Shown: positions 1 to 8,108, counted from the stretch's first letter. The stretch is 64,000 bases of DNA from Roseomonas sp. (GCA_020249505.1 JADCFN010000005.1:62001-126000); one strand, 5' to 3'. The notes: generated from the letters alone by a model not told the origin. Numbers and translations are program-made.

Positions 1-474
1 CCCAAGGAAGATGGCGATTGCATCGCCGATTTCGTGCGCGATGTGGATGATGGCCCCGATGCGCGCGATGTGATCGGCCTGCAAGTAGTCACTGTCGGCC
101 AGAAGGCGTCGGATATTGCGCGCGTTTGGTTTGAGGAAAACCGCTATCAGGATTACCTTTATCTGCATGGGCTTTCGGTGGAAATGGCCGAAGCGCTGGC
201 GGAATATGTCCATAAACGCATCCGCGCCGAATTGGGTTTTGCGGCCGAGGATGATCGCGATATCGAAAAAATGCTGCAGCAGGGCTATCGCGGCGGGCGT
301 TATTCCTTCGGCTACCCGGCCTGCCCGAAGCTGGAAGATCAGGAAGGCCTGCTAAAGCTTTTGGACGCCGAGCGGATTGGGGTGTCGCTGAGCGATGAAT
401 GGCAGCTCCATCCCGAACAATCCACCAGCGCCATTGTGCTGCATCACCCACGGGCCAAGTACTTCTCGGTCTAG
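1..474 (+). CDS. metH: Cobalamin-dependent methionine synthase, C-terminal part (5' truncated by window)
   Basis: The reading frame is open from base 1 (first codons Pro-Lys-Glu-Asp), so this is the last 157 residues of a longer protein. It matches the AdoMet-binding activation domain of MetH. The RGGRYSFGYPACP segment carries the R-x-x-x-G-Y AdoMet-binding motif, followed by GVSLSD and the terminal HHPRAKYFSV typical of the family. MetH transfers a methyl group from methyltetrahydrofolate to homocysteine through methylcobalamin; this domain supports reductive reactivation of the cofactor. The downstream genes (tonB, corrinoid adenosyltransferase, riboswitch-controlled btuB) fit a B12 theme. 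A short hairpin (TAGCCC/GGGCTA, 472-487) overlaps the stop codon but has no T-run, so it is a poor terminator. Confidence 0.93.
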   Translation, partial: PKEDGDCIADFVRDVDDGPDARDVIGLQVVTVGQKASDIARVWFEENRYQDYLYLHGLSVEMAEALAEYVHKRIRAELGFAAEDDRDIEKMLQQGYRGGRYSFGYPACPKLEDQEGLLKLLDAERIGVSLSDEWQLHPEQSTSAIVLHHPRAKYFSV

Positions 475-497
475 CCCTGACGGGCTAAACCCCCGCC

Positions 498-1400
498 ATG
501 GTTGAAACCCGGCATTCCAACGCCGCGCAATTGGCTGCCTTCAGTGTGGCTATTGCGGTGGCGGTATTGGCGCTCAAGGCGATTGCCTGGTGGGTCACGG
601 GGTCTGTTGCGCTTTACGCCGATGCTTTGGAAAGCATTGTCAATGTCGCGGCGGCCTGCGCGGCGCTGCTGGCGGTGCGGCTTTCCGCCCTGCCAGCGGA
701 TGCCAACCATCCTTATGGGCATTCCAAGGTTGAGTATTTCTCGGCCGTTCTGGAAGGCGCGCTGATCATTGTGGCGGCGCTGCTGATTTTGCATGAAGCC
801 TGGGGGGCCTTCCTGGCACCGCGCGCGCCGGAACAGGTGGGGATTGGTCTTGCGGTTTCCGCAGTGGCGAGTGGGGTGAATGCTGCCTGGGCGCTTTATC
901 TCGGGCGGCGCGGCAAGGCGCTTCGATCCCCAGCGTTGATGGCTGATGCGCGGCATTTATGGGCGGATGTGGTGACATCGGTTGGGGTGCTGGTGGGCGT
1001 TGGGCTGGTCGCACTCACTGGGATTTTGTGGCTCGATCCGCTGCTGGCGGCGCTCACGGCGGTGAATATTCTGATCTCGGGCGGGCGCTTGCTGCGCGAA
1101 AGTGTCGGCGGGCTTATGGATGAAGCCGTGCCGCCCGCCACGATGGAGCGCATCCGGCGCATTGTGGCGGAACAGGCATCCGGCGCGATTGAGGCGCATG
1201 ATTTGCGGTCACGCCATGCCGGGCGGCATACTTTTCTGGAATTTCATCTGGTGGTGCCGGGCGATATGCGCGTCAGTGAAAGCCATGAGATTTGCGACCG
1301 GATTGAGGCTGCGCTGAAGGCGGAGCTTGAAGGGGCCATCATCACCATTCATGTCGAACCCGAAGGCAAGGCGAAGCAGCAAGGGGTGCCGGTATTGTGA
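498..1400 (+). CDS. Cation diffusion facilitator (CDF) family metal efflux transporter
   Basis: This 300-residue protein aligns by eye along the whole length of the E. coli Zn2+/H+ antiporter YiiP (FieF). Seen: six membrane segments in residues 10-200 and a C-terminal cytoplasmic domain from about 205. Site A in YiiP is D45, D49, H153, D157; here the same positions are E45, N49, H153 and D157 (ALESIVN and RHLWAD). Site B residues D68, H71 and H75 are kept (PADANHPYGH). The family exports divalent metals from the cytoplasm using the proton gradient. The altered site A makes the metal uncertain. The B12 setting invites cobalt as a guess, which is inference only. Its TGA overlaps the GTG start of tonB, so the two are probably translationally coupled. 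Confidence 0.88.
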   Translation: MVETRHSNAAQLAAFSVAIAVAVLALKAIAWWVTGSVALYADALESIVNVAAACAALLAVRLSALPADANHPYGHSKVEYFSAVLEGALIIVAALLILHEAWGAFLAPRAPEQVGIGLAVSAVASGVNAAWALYLGRRGKALRSPALMADARHLWADVVTSVGVLVGVGLVALTGILWLDPLLAALTAVNILISGGRLLRESVGGLMDEAVPPATMERIRRIVAEQASGAIEAHDLRSRHAGRHTFLEFHLVVPGDMRVSESHEICDRIEAALKAELEGAIITIHVEPEGKAKQQGVPVL

Positions 1401-2206
1401 AGGCAGCGCCGCGCGGCTTCGGGCTTGGCGCGTCACTCACGCTGCATGGGCTGGTCGCAGCGCTATTGATCCTTTGGCCAGTGATTGAGGAATTTTCGGC
1501 GGACCAGGCCGAAGCCCAAGGCATTGCGGTGATTTATGAGCGCGCGCCGGAGATTGGCATGCCGGAACCCCCCGCTGCCCCGCCCGAGGTTGCGGCCGTA
1601 CCACCGGCGCCTGAAGTGCCGCCACCACCGCCGCCGATGCCTCCACCCCCCGCTGTTGTTGAGGCGCCGCCCCCACCGCCGCCGCCTGTGGACTTGGCTG
1701 AGGTGCCGCTGCCGCCGCCCCCGCCCCCGGCGCCGGTGGCGGAACCGCTGCCCGAATTGGCCGAGAAGCCGCCTGAGCCGCCGCGCGAGGTAGCCGAGGC
1801 GCCGCCGGAACGCCGCCCGCCGCCACGGCAAAGCGCGCCGCAGACGGCGGCACCTCAGCCGGTACGGCTGAATGCGGCGTTGCGAGGGATGGAAAGCTTC
1901 ACGCTGGAAGGTCGCACCACGCCGCCGGAAGCTGCGGATGCCGCGCGCAACCGTCGGCCCAATTATCCCGAAGCCAGCCGCCGCCGAGGTGAACAAGGCG
2001 TGGTGCGAGTGGAATTGCTGGTTGATCCCAATGGGCGGGTTGTAGATGTGCGCGTGCTGGAAAGCTCCGGCTTCAACACCTTGGATGCAGAGGCGGTCAA
2101 AACAGTGCGCGACTGGCGCTTTCGCCCGGCGCAGCGTGCGGGGGTTCCGGTGGCGGGCAGCATCACCACGGCGGTGCATTTCCGCCTTGCAACTGAGCGG
2201 CGCTGA
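1397..2206 (+). CDS. tonB: TonB-family energy transducer
   Basis: TonB proteins link the inner-membrane proton motive force (ExbB/ExbD) to outer-membrane receptors. Seen: an N-terminal membrane anchor (about residues 10-28), a long proline-rich linker (about 53-155) able to span the periplasm, and a C-terminal TonB domain (about 185-266) with NYPEASRRRGEQGVV and LDAEAVKTVRDWRFRPA. Length 269 is normal. The GTG start lies inside the stop of the CDF gene (GTGA overlap). No exbB or exbD is in the window, so they must be elsewhere. The likely partner is the BtuB-type receptor encoded convergently 0.6 kb downstream. That pairing is inferred from proximity; one TonB may serve several receptors. Confidence 0.9.
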   Translation: MKAAPRGFGLGASLTLHGLVAALLILWPVIEEFSADQAEAQGIAVIYERAPEIGMPEPPAAPPEVAAVPPAPEVPPPPPPMPPPPAVVEAPPPPPPPVDLAEVPLPPPPPPAPVAEPLPELAEKPPEPPREVAEAPPERRPPPRQSAPQTAAPQPVRLNAALRGMESFTLEGRTTPPEAADAARNRRPNYPEASRRRGEQGVVRVELLVDPNGRVVDVRVLESSGFNTLDAEAVKTVRDWRFRPAQRAGVPVAGSITTAVHFRLATERR

Positions 2207-2234
2207 GGCGATGTGAGGCCTTTACAGGAATTGA

Positions 2235-2801
2235 ATGATGGTCAAGCTTGATGTGATTGTGACGCGCGGCGGCGATGGTGGCGAAACCTCGCTTGGCGAT
2301 GGGGCGCGGGTGCGCAAGGACGCCTTGCGTGTGGAAGCCTATGGCACGGTGGATGAGGCGAATGCCGCGATTGGCGTGCTGCGCTTGCACGCTGGCGAAG
2401 ACGAGGAAGCTAATGCGATGCTGGCGCGGATCCAGAATGATCTTTTCGATATCGGCGCTGATCTCTGCGTGCCCGGTGAAGCGGGGGCGCGGCTGCGTGT
2501 GGCGGATACGCAATCCGCGCGGCTGGAAGCAGAATTGGCGGCAATGAATGGGCAAATGCCCGCACTGAAATCCTTCGTGCTGCCAGGTGGCACGGCGGGT
2601 GCGGCGGCCGCGCATGTGGCGCGCACGGTCACCAGGCGCGCGGAACGCCTGGTGGTGGCGCTGGCGGCAGAGGAGGAAGTGAACCCCGCCGTGATCCGCT
2701 ATTTGAACCGGCTATCGGATCATCTTTTTGTCTTGGCTCGGCGCCTTAACGGCAATGGCGCCGGCGATGTGCTTTGGGTGCCGGGGGCGACGCGGGGGTG
2801 A
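2235..2801 (+). CDS. pduO: PduO-type cob(I)alamin adenosyltransferase
   Basis: This enzyme transfers the adenosyl group of ATP to cob(I)alamin, making adenosylcobalamin, the form sensed by most cobalamin riboswitches. Seen: the N-terminal ATP motif TRGGDGGETSLGDG (about residues 10-23), VEAYGTVDEANAAIG, the RRAER arginine/glutamate motif (about 135-139) and the family C-terminal signature YLNRLSDHLFVLAR. At 188 residues it is the usual length for a stand-alone PduO/MMAB-type enzyme. Two ATG codons are adjacent at 2235 and 2238 and either may be used. It sits 28 bp after tonB in the same direction and converges on btuB, so salvage uptake and cofactor activation are side by side. Confidence 0.92.
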   Translation: MMVKLDVIVTRGGDGGETSLGDGARVRKDALRVEAYGTVDEANAAIGVLRLHAGEDEEANAMLARIQNDLFDIGADLCVPGEAGARLRVADTQSARLEAELAAMNGQMPALKSFVLPGGTAGAAAAHVARTVTRRAERLVVALAAEEEVNPAVIRYLNRLSDHLFVLARRLNGNGAGDVLWVPGATRG

Positions 2802-2825
2802 ACCCTTGCCGCCGCCCGTGCAGTT

Positions 2826-4811
2826 TCAGAAAACGCCGCGCATCCCAAGAATGGCGCTGCGGCCTGGAATGACGAAACCATTGGCGGGTTCATAGCGGCG
2901 ATTGCCAAGGTTGCGCGCTTCGATGAAGGCGGTGATTTGCTGCGTGACAGGCAGGGACGCGGTCAGGTTGAAGACGAAGCCTTCTTTGGAGTAACCACGC
3001 TCTTGTATCGAAGATCCATCGTTGAGGTATCGGCTATATTCATCCTCTGGCGATCGGCTGTAATAAATAAGCTCAGGCGCAATAATCAGTCGCGCATTCG
3101 GTACATCCACCCAATCCACCTTGGGTGCGATGCGCGGTGATAGGCTTACGCTATTACGCGGGCGACGTGCGAGAGGGGTATCTTTGATCTCATCGCGGGC
3201 TTCCTGCACGGTCCAGGCGGCGCGGGTGGAGAAGCTATCCGAAAGCCGCCAAGTCAAGCCAAATTCACCGCCCTGAATATGCGCGCGGGCAATATTCTCA
3301 TTTGTCGAACTGTTGTCAGGAAAGCTCTTCCCTTTGATAAGATCACGAATCTTGCTTTCGAAATAAAGCGCGGAAACCGTGAACCCTGCGCCAATATCGG
3401 TTTCGATCCCCGCCTCCCAGGCGGTAGAATGTTCCGGCTTCAGATCTGGATTGCCCCGGAATCCGAAATTATTGATGCCATAGCGCTGATAGATCGAGGG
3501 CGCACTGTAGGCTGTACCGCCTGAGGCAATCAGGCGCGACGCAATTTCAGGTAGATTAAGAACCCCACCGATACGCCAAGTGGTGGCACCATCAAAGCCA
3601 TCGGGCGCATCCTGACGGAGCGCCGTCGTGATATCCAACCTTTCCCACAAGCGGTGCTGTGTGCCGATATAGGCAAAGGTATTTTGCTGCGATCTATCCA
3701 CATCCTGGCGGAATGAGCCCAGAATTGATTTGGCGAAAGCGCTATCTTTTTCCGACCCTGCACCGAAGACAAAATTATTGGCGGTAAGGAAGCCGAAATC
3801 CGCCAGCCTGACAGTATTGTCCCAGGCGAGCCTTTCACGCCGGCCGCGATACAGTTCATCGGCGGTATCGCTGCTCAGGCCATCGGGCCAATTTGTGTAG
3901 CGCCGACGATCCTCGGTGGCTGAAAGCGTCAGGCCCGTGGTCCAGTCACCGCCAAATAACTCCGTGGCACTGCGCAGAAATCCCATCCAGTTTCGGTCGT
4001 TGCCGGTATAATTCGGGTCATCATTCGGAATGTTATCCAGACCAAACTGGTTTTCCCGCATCGTCACCAACCCATCCAGCCGCGTCATGCCAAGCACATT
4101 GGCCGGAGCGGTTTCGCCGAGATTGACCCCGGCGCGTGCGGTGATCACACCGGATCGGAAGCCATCCCTTTCCCCCTGATTATTGTAGAACCGCGGGGCA
4201 ACGGCATTCGAACCACGCGTCGAAAGGCTCTGCCCCGTCACGCCGTAATCCGTATTGCCGATGGTGCCCGCAATACCGGCGATACCGCGCGCGGTATAAT
4301 TGGTGCCGCCGGCAAGCTCTCCATAGGGTTGCGCCTGACGATCAGCGGGCGCGCGGCGTGTGATGAGGTTGATCACGCCACCAATCGCCGAAGTGCCGTA
4401 AATCGCGGAAACTGGGCCGCGCACCACTTCAATGCGTTCAATGTCACCCAACAGCGTATTGCCGAAATTGAAGGCGCCGCTTGGGTGGCTGGCGTCATTC
4501 ATCGGCACGCCATCGCGCAGCACCAATACGTGATTAGAATTGGTGCCGCGCATGAAGCCCGATGTTACCTGCCCCATGCCGCCACTCGGTACGATGTTGA
4601 AGCCAGGCACACTGACCAGCGCATCAGCCAGCGTCACATAGCCGCGTTCTTCGATGATCTGCCGATCAATCACCGTGGTCGCTGCCGGCAGGCGTTCCTG
4701 CGGCGTTGGGATTCTTGTTGCTGTGACAATCGTTTCGGGAAGGCTTGCCGTTTGTGCCCAGGCCGGGGCAAGGGGGGCAAGCGCCAATAACACGAGAATC
4801 CGGTGTTTCAT
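2826..4811 (-). CDS. btuB: TonB-dependent vitamin B12 outer-membrane receptor
   Basis: BtuB imports corrinoids across the outer membrane, powered by TonB. Seen: a Sec signal peptide (about residues 1-20, ending APAWAQ), a TonB box/plug start ETIVTATRIPTPQERLP, plug-domain motifs (RGTNSNHVLVLRDGVPMND, RIEVVRGPVSAIYGTSAIG) and a beta-barrel ending in an aromatic residue (Phe). Length 661. An in-frame TTG exists 15 bp upstream, but the ATG at 4811 is preceded at 8 nt by GGAGG and begins a proper signal peptide, so it is preferred. The cobalamin riboswitch in the leader (4966-5233) identifies the substrate better than homology alone. Repression by adenosylcobalamin is expected. Confidence 0.94.
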   Translation of the reverse strand: MKHRILVLLALAPLAPAWAQTASLPETIVTATRIPTPQERLPAATTVIDRQIIEERGYVTLADALVSVPGFNIVPSGGMGQVTSGFMRGTNSNHVLVLRDGVPMNDASHPSGAFNFGNTLLGDIERIEVVRGPVSAIYGTSAIGGVINLITRRAPADRQAQPYGELAGGTNYTARGIAGIAGTIGNTDYGVTGQSLSTRGSNAVAPRFYNNQGERDGFRSGVITARAGVNLGETAPANVLGMTRLDGLVTMRENQFGLDNIPNDDPNYTGNDRNWMGFLRSATELFGGDWTTGLTLSATEDRRRYTNWPDGLSSDTADELYRGRRERLAWDNTVRLADFGFLTANNFVFGAGSEKDSAFAKSILGSFRQDVDRSQQNTFAYIGTQHRLWERLDITTALRQDAPDGFDGATTWRIGGVLNLPEIASRLIASGGTAYSAPSIYQRYGINNFGFRGNPDLKPEHSTAWEAGIETDIGAGFTVSALYFESKIRDLIKGKSFPDNSSTNENIARAHIQGGEFGLTWRLSDSFSTRAAWTVQEARDEIKDTPLARRPRNSVSLSPRIAPKVDWVDVPNARLIIAPELIYYSRSPEDEYSRYLNDGSSIQERGYSKEGFVFNLTASLPVTQQITAFIEARNLGNRRYEPANGFVIPGRSAILGMRGVF

Positions 4812-4843
4812 CCGGCATTCCTCCAAGCATAGGTATCAACGCA

Positions 4844-4867
4844 CCCCAAAGCCTTGCGGCCCTGGGG
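4844..4867 (-). promoter_or_regulatory. Stable hairpin in btuB leader, probable part of the riboswitch expression platform
   Basis: On the minus strand a 10-pair stem (CCCCAGGGCC / GGCTTTGGGG, including two G-U pairs) is capped by the tetraloop GCAA. It lies between the B12 box and the btuB Shine-Dalgarno and ends 33 nt before the ATG. There is no following T-run, so it does not look like an intrinsic terminator. Control of translation start or of Rho access is more likely. This is inference from sequence only. Confidence 0.45.
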
Positions 4868-4965
4868 CATTTCCTACGCTGTTCGCAGACGGAGATGCGC
4901 GGGCTTGCCCGCACAGCTTTGGTCCGTTGCACCGGTGCACCCCGCCCGATACGCGCGAGACAACT

Positions 4966-5233
4966 ATGCAACGGCCGGTCTCCTGGCTCGCGACCCGGAG
5001 ATTTCTCTCCATCTGCCCGCCTTCTCGCGTAAATGATGACATCCGCTTCGCGGCTCTCATCATCCTTTTTTTGAGCGGCTGATTCACCGCTTCGGTGTTC
5101 CACCTCAGCGGATCAGACGCACACGCAATGGCATATGGGCCAGATATAGTCGCCTACAGTTGCGGGGGCAGCTGCGGATTGGCGGTGGGTCTCACCGTGT
5201 CACGCATTCCCGTTTCAGCCCTTTCGGGCCACC
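4966..5233 (-). promoter_or_regulatory. Cobalamin riboswitch upstream of btuB
   Basis: Read on the minus strand, the leader holds the hallmarks of the cobalamin aptamer in order: GGTGGCCCGAAAGGGCTGAA near 5233, GGGAATGCG, CCGCCAATCCGC, CCCCCGCAACTGT (about 5169-5157) and the B12 box GAGCCAGGAGACCGGCC (about 4989-4973). This binds adenosylcobalamin and shuts down btuB. The distance between the CAACTGT block and the B12 box is about 165 nt and contains several extra hairpins. One has arms ATGATGA/TCATCAT, another is GGAGA-GAAA-TCTCC. The peripheral arm is therefore larger than usual. Small open frames inside this stretch are not genes. Confidence 0.93.
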
Positions 5234-5270
5234 GAAGCATGAGTGAAAGGTTATGCAGGCTTTACTGGAA

Positions 5271-5288
5271 TGTCCAGCAAAATGGACA
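5271..5288. repeat. Short inverted repeat between the ExoD-like gene and the btuB leader
   Basis: TGTCCA - GCAAAA - TGGACA is a perfect 6-bp inverted repeat directly after the stop of the minus-strand ExoD-like gene and upstream of the riboswitch. It could be a weak terminator for that gene or an operator near the btuB promoter. The stem is short and there is no T-run, so neither role is firm. Confidence 0.3.
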
Positions 5289-5918
5289 TCAGAAGATGTA
5301 GCCGAGCGCCTCAACGCCAAACCAGACAATGGCGACCAACACCGCGGTCGCGAAAATATTGGCGAGGATTGTCGCCAGAATACCAATCCCCACCACCTTG
5401 CTGTCATTCTCCACCACACCAAGCGACATGATGATGGTGCCAAAGGCCGGCGGGCCATTGGTGCCAGGGCCAGGCAGGATCAGCATGAGCGCGGCATAAG
5501 CGGTCAGCCATCCCACCACCTTATCCGCGGTGTTATTGGTGAAGGGGCCAGGGCGCGGCCTGACATAGCGTTCGACGCGCGCGAGCATTTTGGAAGAACC
5601 GCTGGAAAGCCGCATCACATCGGTGCGCTTCAGGCTTTGCCGCGCAATAAAGCCAGGCAGCTTCGGCTGACGAAACCCAAGCCCCATTTGCACACCCAGG
5701 ATCAGCATGGGCGTGCCAAAGATGGAAGCCATGCCGGGCAAAAGCCCCGGCAGGCACAGCATCAGGATCAGCAGGCCAAAGGCGCGGTCGCCGAAAGCCT
5801 CGGCCATTTCGCCAAGGGTGATGCGTTCACCTGGGCAACGTTCCACTACCTCTGCAATCAGTCGGGAAATAGGCGCATTTTGATGATTGCCGGCAATCGG
5901 GGGCAGGGCGTCTTCCAT
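5289..5918 (-). CDS. ExoD-family membrane protein (exopolysaccharide synthesis)
   Basis: The protein resembles ExoD, an integral membrane family named from Sinorhizobium mutants affected in exopolysaccharide production and alkali tolerance; its molecular role is not known. Seen: an N-terminal cytoplasmic part with ITLGEMAEAFGDRAFG, a paired hydrophobic hairpin with LPGLLPGMASIFGTP, a second block with LILPGPGTNGPPAFG, and a C-terminal transmembrane segment ending GYIF. The ATG at 5918 (MEDALPPIAG) gives 209 residues, typical of the family. An earlier in-frame start would add 24 residues with no family likeness. The gene reads alone, with the btuB leader downstream. Confidence 0.8.
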   Translation of the reverse strand: MEDALPPIAGNHQNAPISRLIAEVVERCPGERITLGEMAEAFGDRAFGLLILMLCLPGLLPGMASIFGTPMLILGVQMGLGFRQPKLPGFIARQSLKRTDVMRLSSGSSKMLARVERYVRPRPGPFTNNTADKVVGWLTAYAALMLILPGPGTNGPPAFGTIIMSLGVVENDSKVVGIGILATILANIFATAVLVAIVWFGVEALGYIF

Positions 5919-5990
5919 GATGGGCTTTAGGCGTCCTGGGTCTAAAGGTTGCCGGTAGGCGTTACATAGCGCTCTGCTGCCTGGGTTCAA

Positions 5991-6006
5991 CTTACCTTTG
6001 GGTAAG
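5991..6006. terminator. Weak hairpin after the enoyl-CoA hydratase gene
   Basis: CTTACC-TTTG-GGTAAG is a perfect 6-bp stem about 20 bp past the stop of the minus-strand enoyl-CoA hydratase gene. It lacks a strong T-run, so it is at best a weak terminator. Confidence 0.3.
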
Positions 6007-6026
6007 CTCGCCGCAAGCTCAGAGCT

Positions 6027-6821
6027 TCACCGCCCCTGGAAGGCCGGCTTGCGCTTTTCCATGAAGGCCTTGCGGCCTTCCTTGTAATCGGCGCTGTCGA
6101 AACAGGCGTTCAAATCAGCCTGGATCGCCGCCATGTCGCGGTCGGCCCGGTCCTGCAATACTGCCTGCACGGTGCGCTTATTGGCGAAAAGCGACAGCGG
6201 GGCGTTTTGGGCCAGCGTTGCGGTCAGCTTGGCCACTTCGCCCGCCAGCGCATCCGCCGGCACCAGCTTGTTGATCAGGCCAACCCTTTCGGCTTCCCGC
6301 CCGTCAAAGCGCTCGCCGGTCATCAGGATCATATGGGCATGGGCGGGGCCAACCAGGCTGACCAGGTGCTTCACCATGTCAAAGCCATAGGCGATGCCAA
6401 GCTTGGCTGCCGGAATGCCGAATTGGCTGCCTTCCGCCGCGATGCGGATATCGCAGGACATGGCAATGCCAAGCCCGCCGCCCATGCAAAAGCCACGGAT
6501 TTCGGCGATAACAGGCTTGGCATAGGTGGCAAGCTTCAAGCGCCCAACCGCTGTCTGCCGGCCATATTCCTTTTGTGCATCAGCATCCGAACGGATTTTA
6601 TCGAATTGGCTGATATCAGCGCCGGAGACGAAAGCCTTGTCGCCTGCGCCGGTCAGCACCACGCAGCGGACAGATGCATCCGCTGTGAACACATCCAAAG
6701 CCTGGCCCATGCCATCCCACATCGCAACCGACATGGCATTGCGCTTTTCCGGCTGGTTGAAGGTAATGCGCCCAACGCCATCCTTGATTTCGGCAAGTAT
6801 CTTGCCGTCTGCGAATTCCAT
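6027..6821 (-). CDS. Enoyl-CoA hydratase/isomerase (crotonase) family protein
   Basis: Crotonase-fold enzymes act on acyl-CoA thioesters, most often hydrating an enoyl-CoA. Seen: NQPEKRNAMS near residue 20, the oxyanion-hole segments AGDKAFVSGADISQF and EIRGFCMGGGLGIAMSCDI, and the active-site stretch IPAAKLGIAYG. At the usual position of the first catalytic glutamate of enoyl-CoA hydratase the sequence reads FGIPAAKLGI, without a clear Glu, so a different crotonase reaction is possible. Length 264 is normal. Its Shine-Dalgarno GAGGGA overlaps the stop of the upstream CoA-transferase gene, 5 bp away, so the two are co-expressed and probably act in one acyl-CoA pathway. The substrate cannot be read from sequence. 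Confidence 0.85.
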   Translation of the reverse strand: MEFADGKILAEIKDGVGRITFNQPEKRNAMSVAMWDGMGQALDVFTADASVRCVVLTGAGDKAFVSGADISQFDKIRSDADAQKEYGRQTAVGRLKLATYAKPVIAEIRGFCMGGGLGIAMSCDIRIAAEGSQFGIPAAKLGIAYGFDMVKHLVSLVGPAHAHMILMTGERFDGREAERVGLINKLVPADALAGEVAKLTATLAQNAPLSLFANKRTVQAVLQDRADRDMAAIQADLNACFDSADYKEGRKAFMEKRKPAFQGR

Positions 6822-6826
6822 GTTGT

Positions 6827-8044
6827 TTATCCCTCGCTGATCACGCCAAGCGCGCGCAATTGTTCAATCTCTGCCGCGCCATATCCGGCTTGTTGCAAAA
6901 TTTCAGCAGAGTGTTCGCCAAGCCGGGGCGGGATGCGCCGGACGCTGCTTTCAATCCCCTGCATATTGATGGCTGTGCCGACAATATGCGTCAGGCCGCG
7001 GGATGGCGTTGTCATGGGCAGTGCCATCGCCAAATGCTTCACCTGCGGGTCTTCAAATACCTGGTCCACGCGGTTGATCGGGCCGCAGGGAATGCCGATG
7101 CGTTCCAGCAGGTCAATCCAATACTCGCTTGACTTGGTGCTGGTCACTTCACCAATGGTTTTATTGAGCCTTGCGCGATCATTGCTGCGGCCCTTCAGGG
7201 TTTTCCATTCCTCAACTTCCAGCCAATCCTTTCGGCCCAAGGCTTCGGCGAATTGCACCCACATCTTGGGTGAAGACGCCGCGATATTGATCGGCTTATC
7301 GGCGGTTGGGAAAACGCCCATCGGGATATTCACTGGGTGGTCATTGCCGGCCTGGCCTGGGATCTCGCCATCCATCAGCCAGCGCGCCGCTTGCAGATCC
7401 AGCATGAACACCATGGCTTCCAGCAGGCTGGTATGCACATAGCGGCCCTTGCCGGTCCTCTCCCGCTGGAACAGCGCCATCATCACCGCAAGCGCCAGTA
7501 GATTGCCCGCCGTCAAATCCACAAAGGGAATACCCGCGCGCATCGGCCCACGGCCAGGCTCACCGGTGATGGTCATCATCCCGCCCATGCCCTGGGCGAT
7601 CTGATCCACGCCGGCGCGTTCCCCATAAGGCCCGGTCTGCCCGAAGCCCGAGATGGAGGCATAGATCAGCCGCGGATTGATCCCCTTCAGGTCATCATAG
7701 GCAATGCCCAGCCGGTGCTTCACCTTCACGCGCATATTCTCAACCAACACATCGGCATTGGTGGCGAGCTTCATCAGCGCTGCCTTGCCTTCCGGTGATT
7801 TGAGGTTGAGCGCGATGGACCGCTTGTTGCGATGCAGATTCTGGAAATCATAGCCTTCGCGGTCCCCGCCAAAGCCATCGGCATTGGCCGGCGGTTCCAC
7901 GCGGATGACCTCGGCGCCCCAATCGGCCAAATGGCGCACGCAGGTGGGGCCAGCGCGGGCCAAAGTCAGGTCCAGCACACGCACACCAGCCAGCGGCAGG
8001 GCGGCCTCATTGGCGAGTTTGGTGTCTATCGGGCTTTCGGGCAT
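6827..8044 (-). CDS. CaiB/BaiF family (class III) CoA-transferase
   Basis: Class III CoA-transferases move CoA between carboxylic acids through an aspartyl-CoA intermediate. Seen: the opening GVRVLDLTLARAGPTCVRHL, GAEVIRVEPP, the NLKSPEGKAALMKLATNADV block, and the family's active-site region GFGQTGPYGERAGVDQIAQG around residue 165-185; the aspartate in AGVDQIAQ is the likely catalytic residue. Length 405 matches the family. A GGAGG site lies 5 nt before the ATG. It heads a two-gene operon with the enoyl-CoA hydratase. A second, different CaiB gene lies at 13750-14985. The natural acid is unknown. Confidence 0.9.
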   Translation of the reverse strand: MPESPIDTKLANEAALPLAGVRVLDLTLARAGPTCVRHLADWGAEVIRVEPPANADGFGGDREGYDFQNLHRNKRSIALNLKSPEGKAALMKLATNADVLVENMRVKVKHRLGIAYDDLKGINPRLIYASISGFGQTGPYGERAGVDQIAQGMGGMMTITGEPGRGPMRAGIPFVDLTAGNLLALAVMMALFQRERTGKGRYVHTSLLEAMVFMLDLQAARWLMDGEIPGQAGNDHPVNIPMGVFPTADKPINIAASSPKMWVQFAEALGRKDWLEVEEWKTLKGRSNDRARLNKTIGEVTSTKSSEYWIDLLERIGIPCGPINRVDQVFEDPQVKHLAMALPMTTPSRGLTHIVGTAINMQGIESSVRRIPPRLGEHSAEILQQAGYGAAEIEQLRALGVISEG

Positions 8045-8108
8045 GTCATCCTCCGTCCCGGCAAGACTAGGTCGGGCGGGGAGGCAGGGCTAGGGGGGCG
8101 CCTTCACC

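Noticed and set aside
472-487. Hairpin TAGCCC/GGGCTA at the metH stop as a terminator
   Set aside because: Stem of 6 bp without T-run; the CDF gene begins 11 bp later, so read-through is more likely.
4654-5103. Overlapping small frames in the btuB leader on both strands
   Set aside because: They fall inside the cobalamin riboswitch and the 5' end of btuB, whose RNA signals explain the sequence better.
6207-7442. Plus-strand frame of about 411 codons opposite the enoyl-CoA hydratase and CaiB genes
   Set aside because: Shadow of two recognised minus-strand genes; no Shine-Dalgarno and no recognisable domain.
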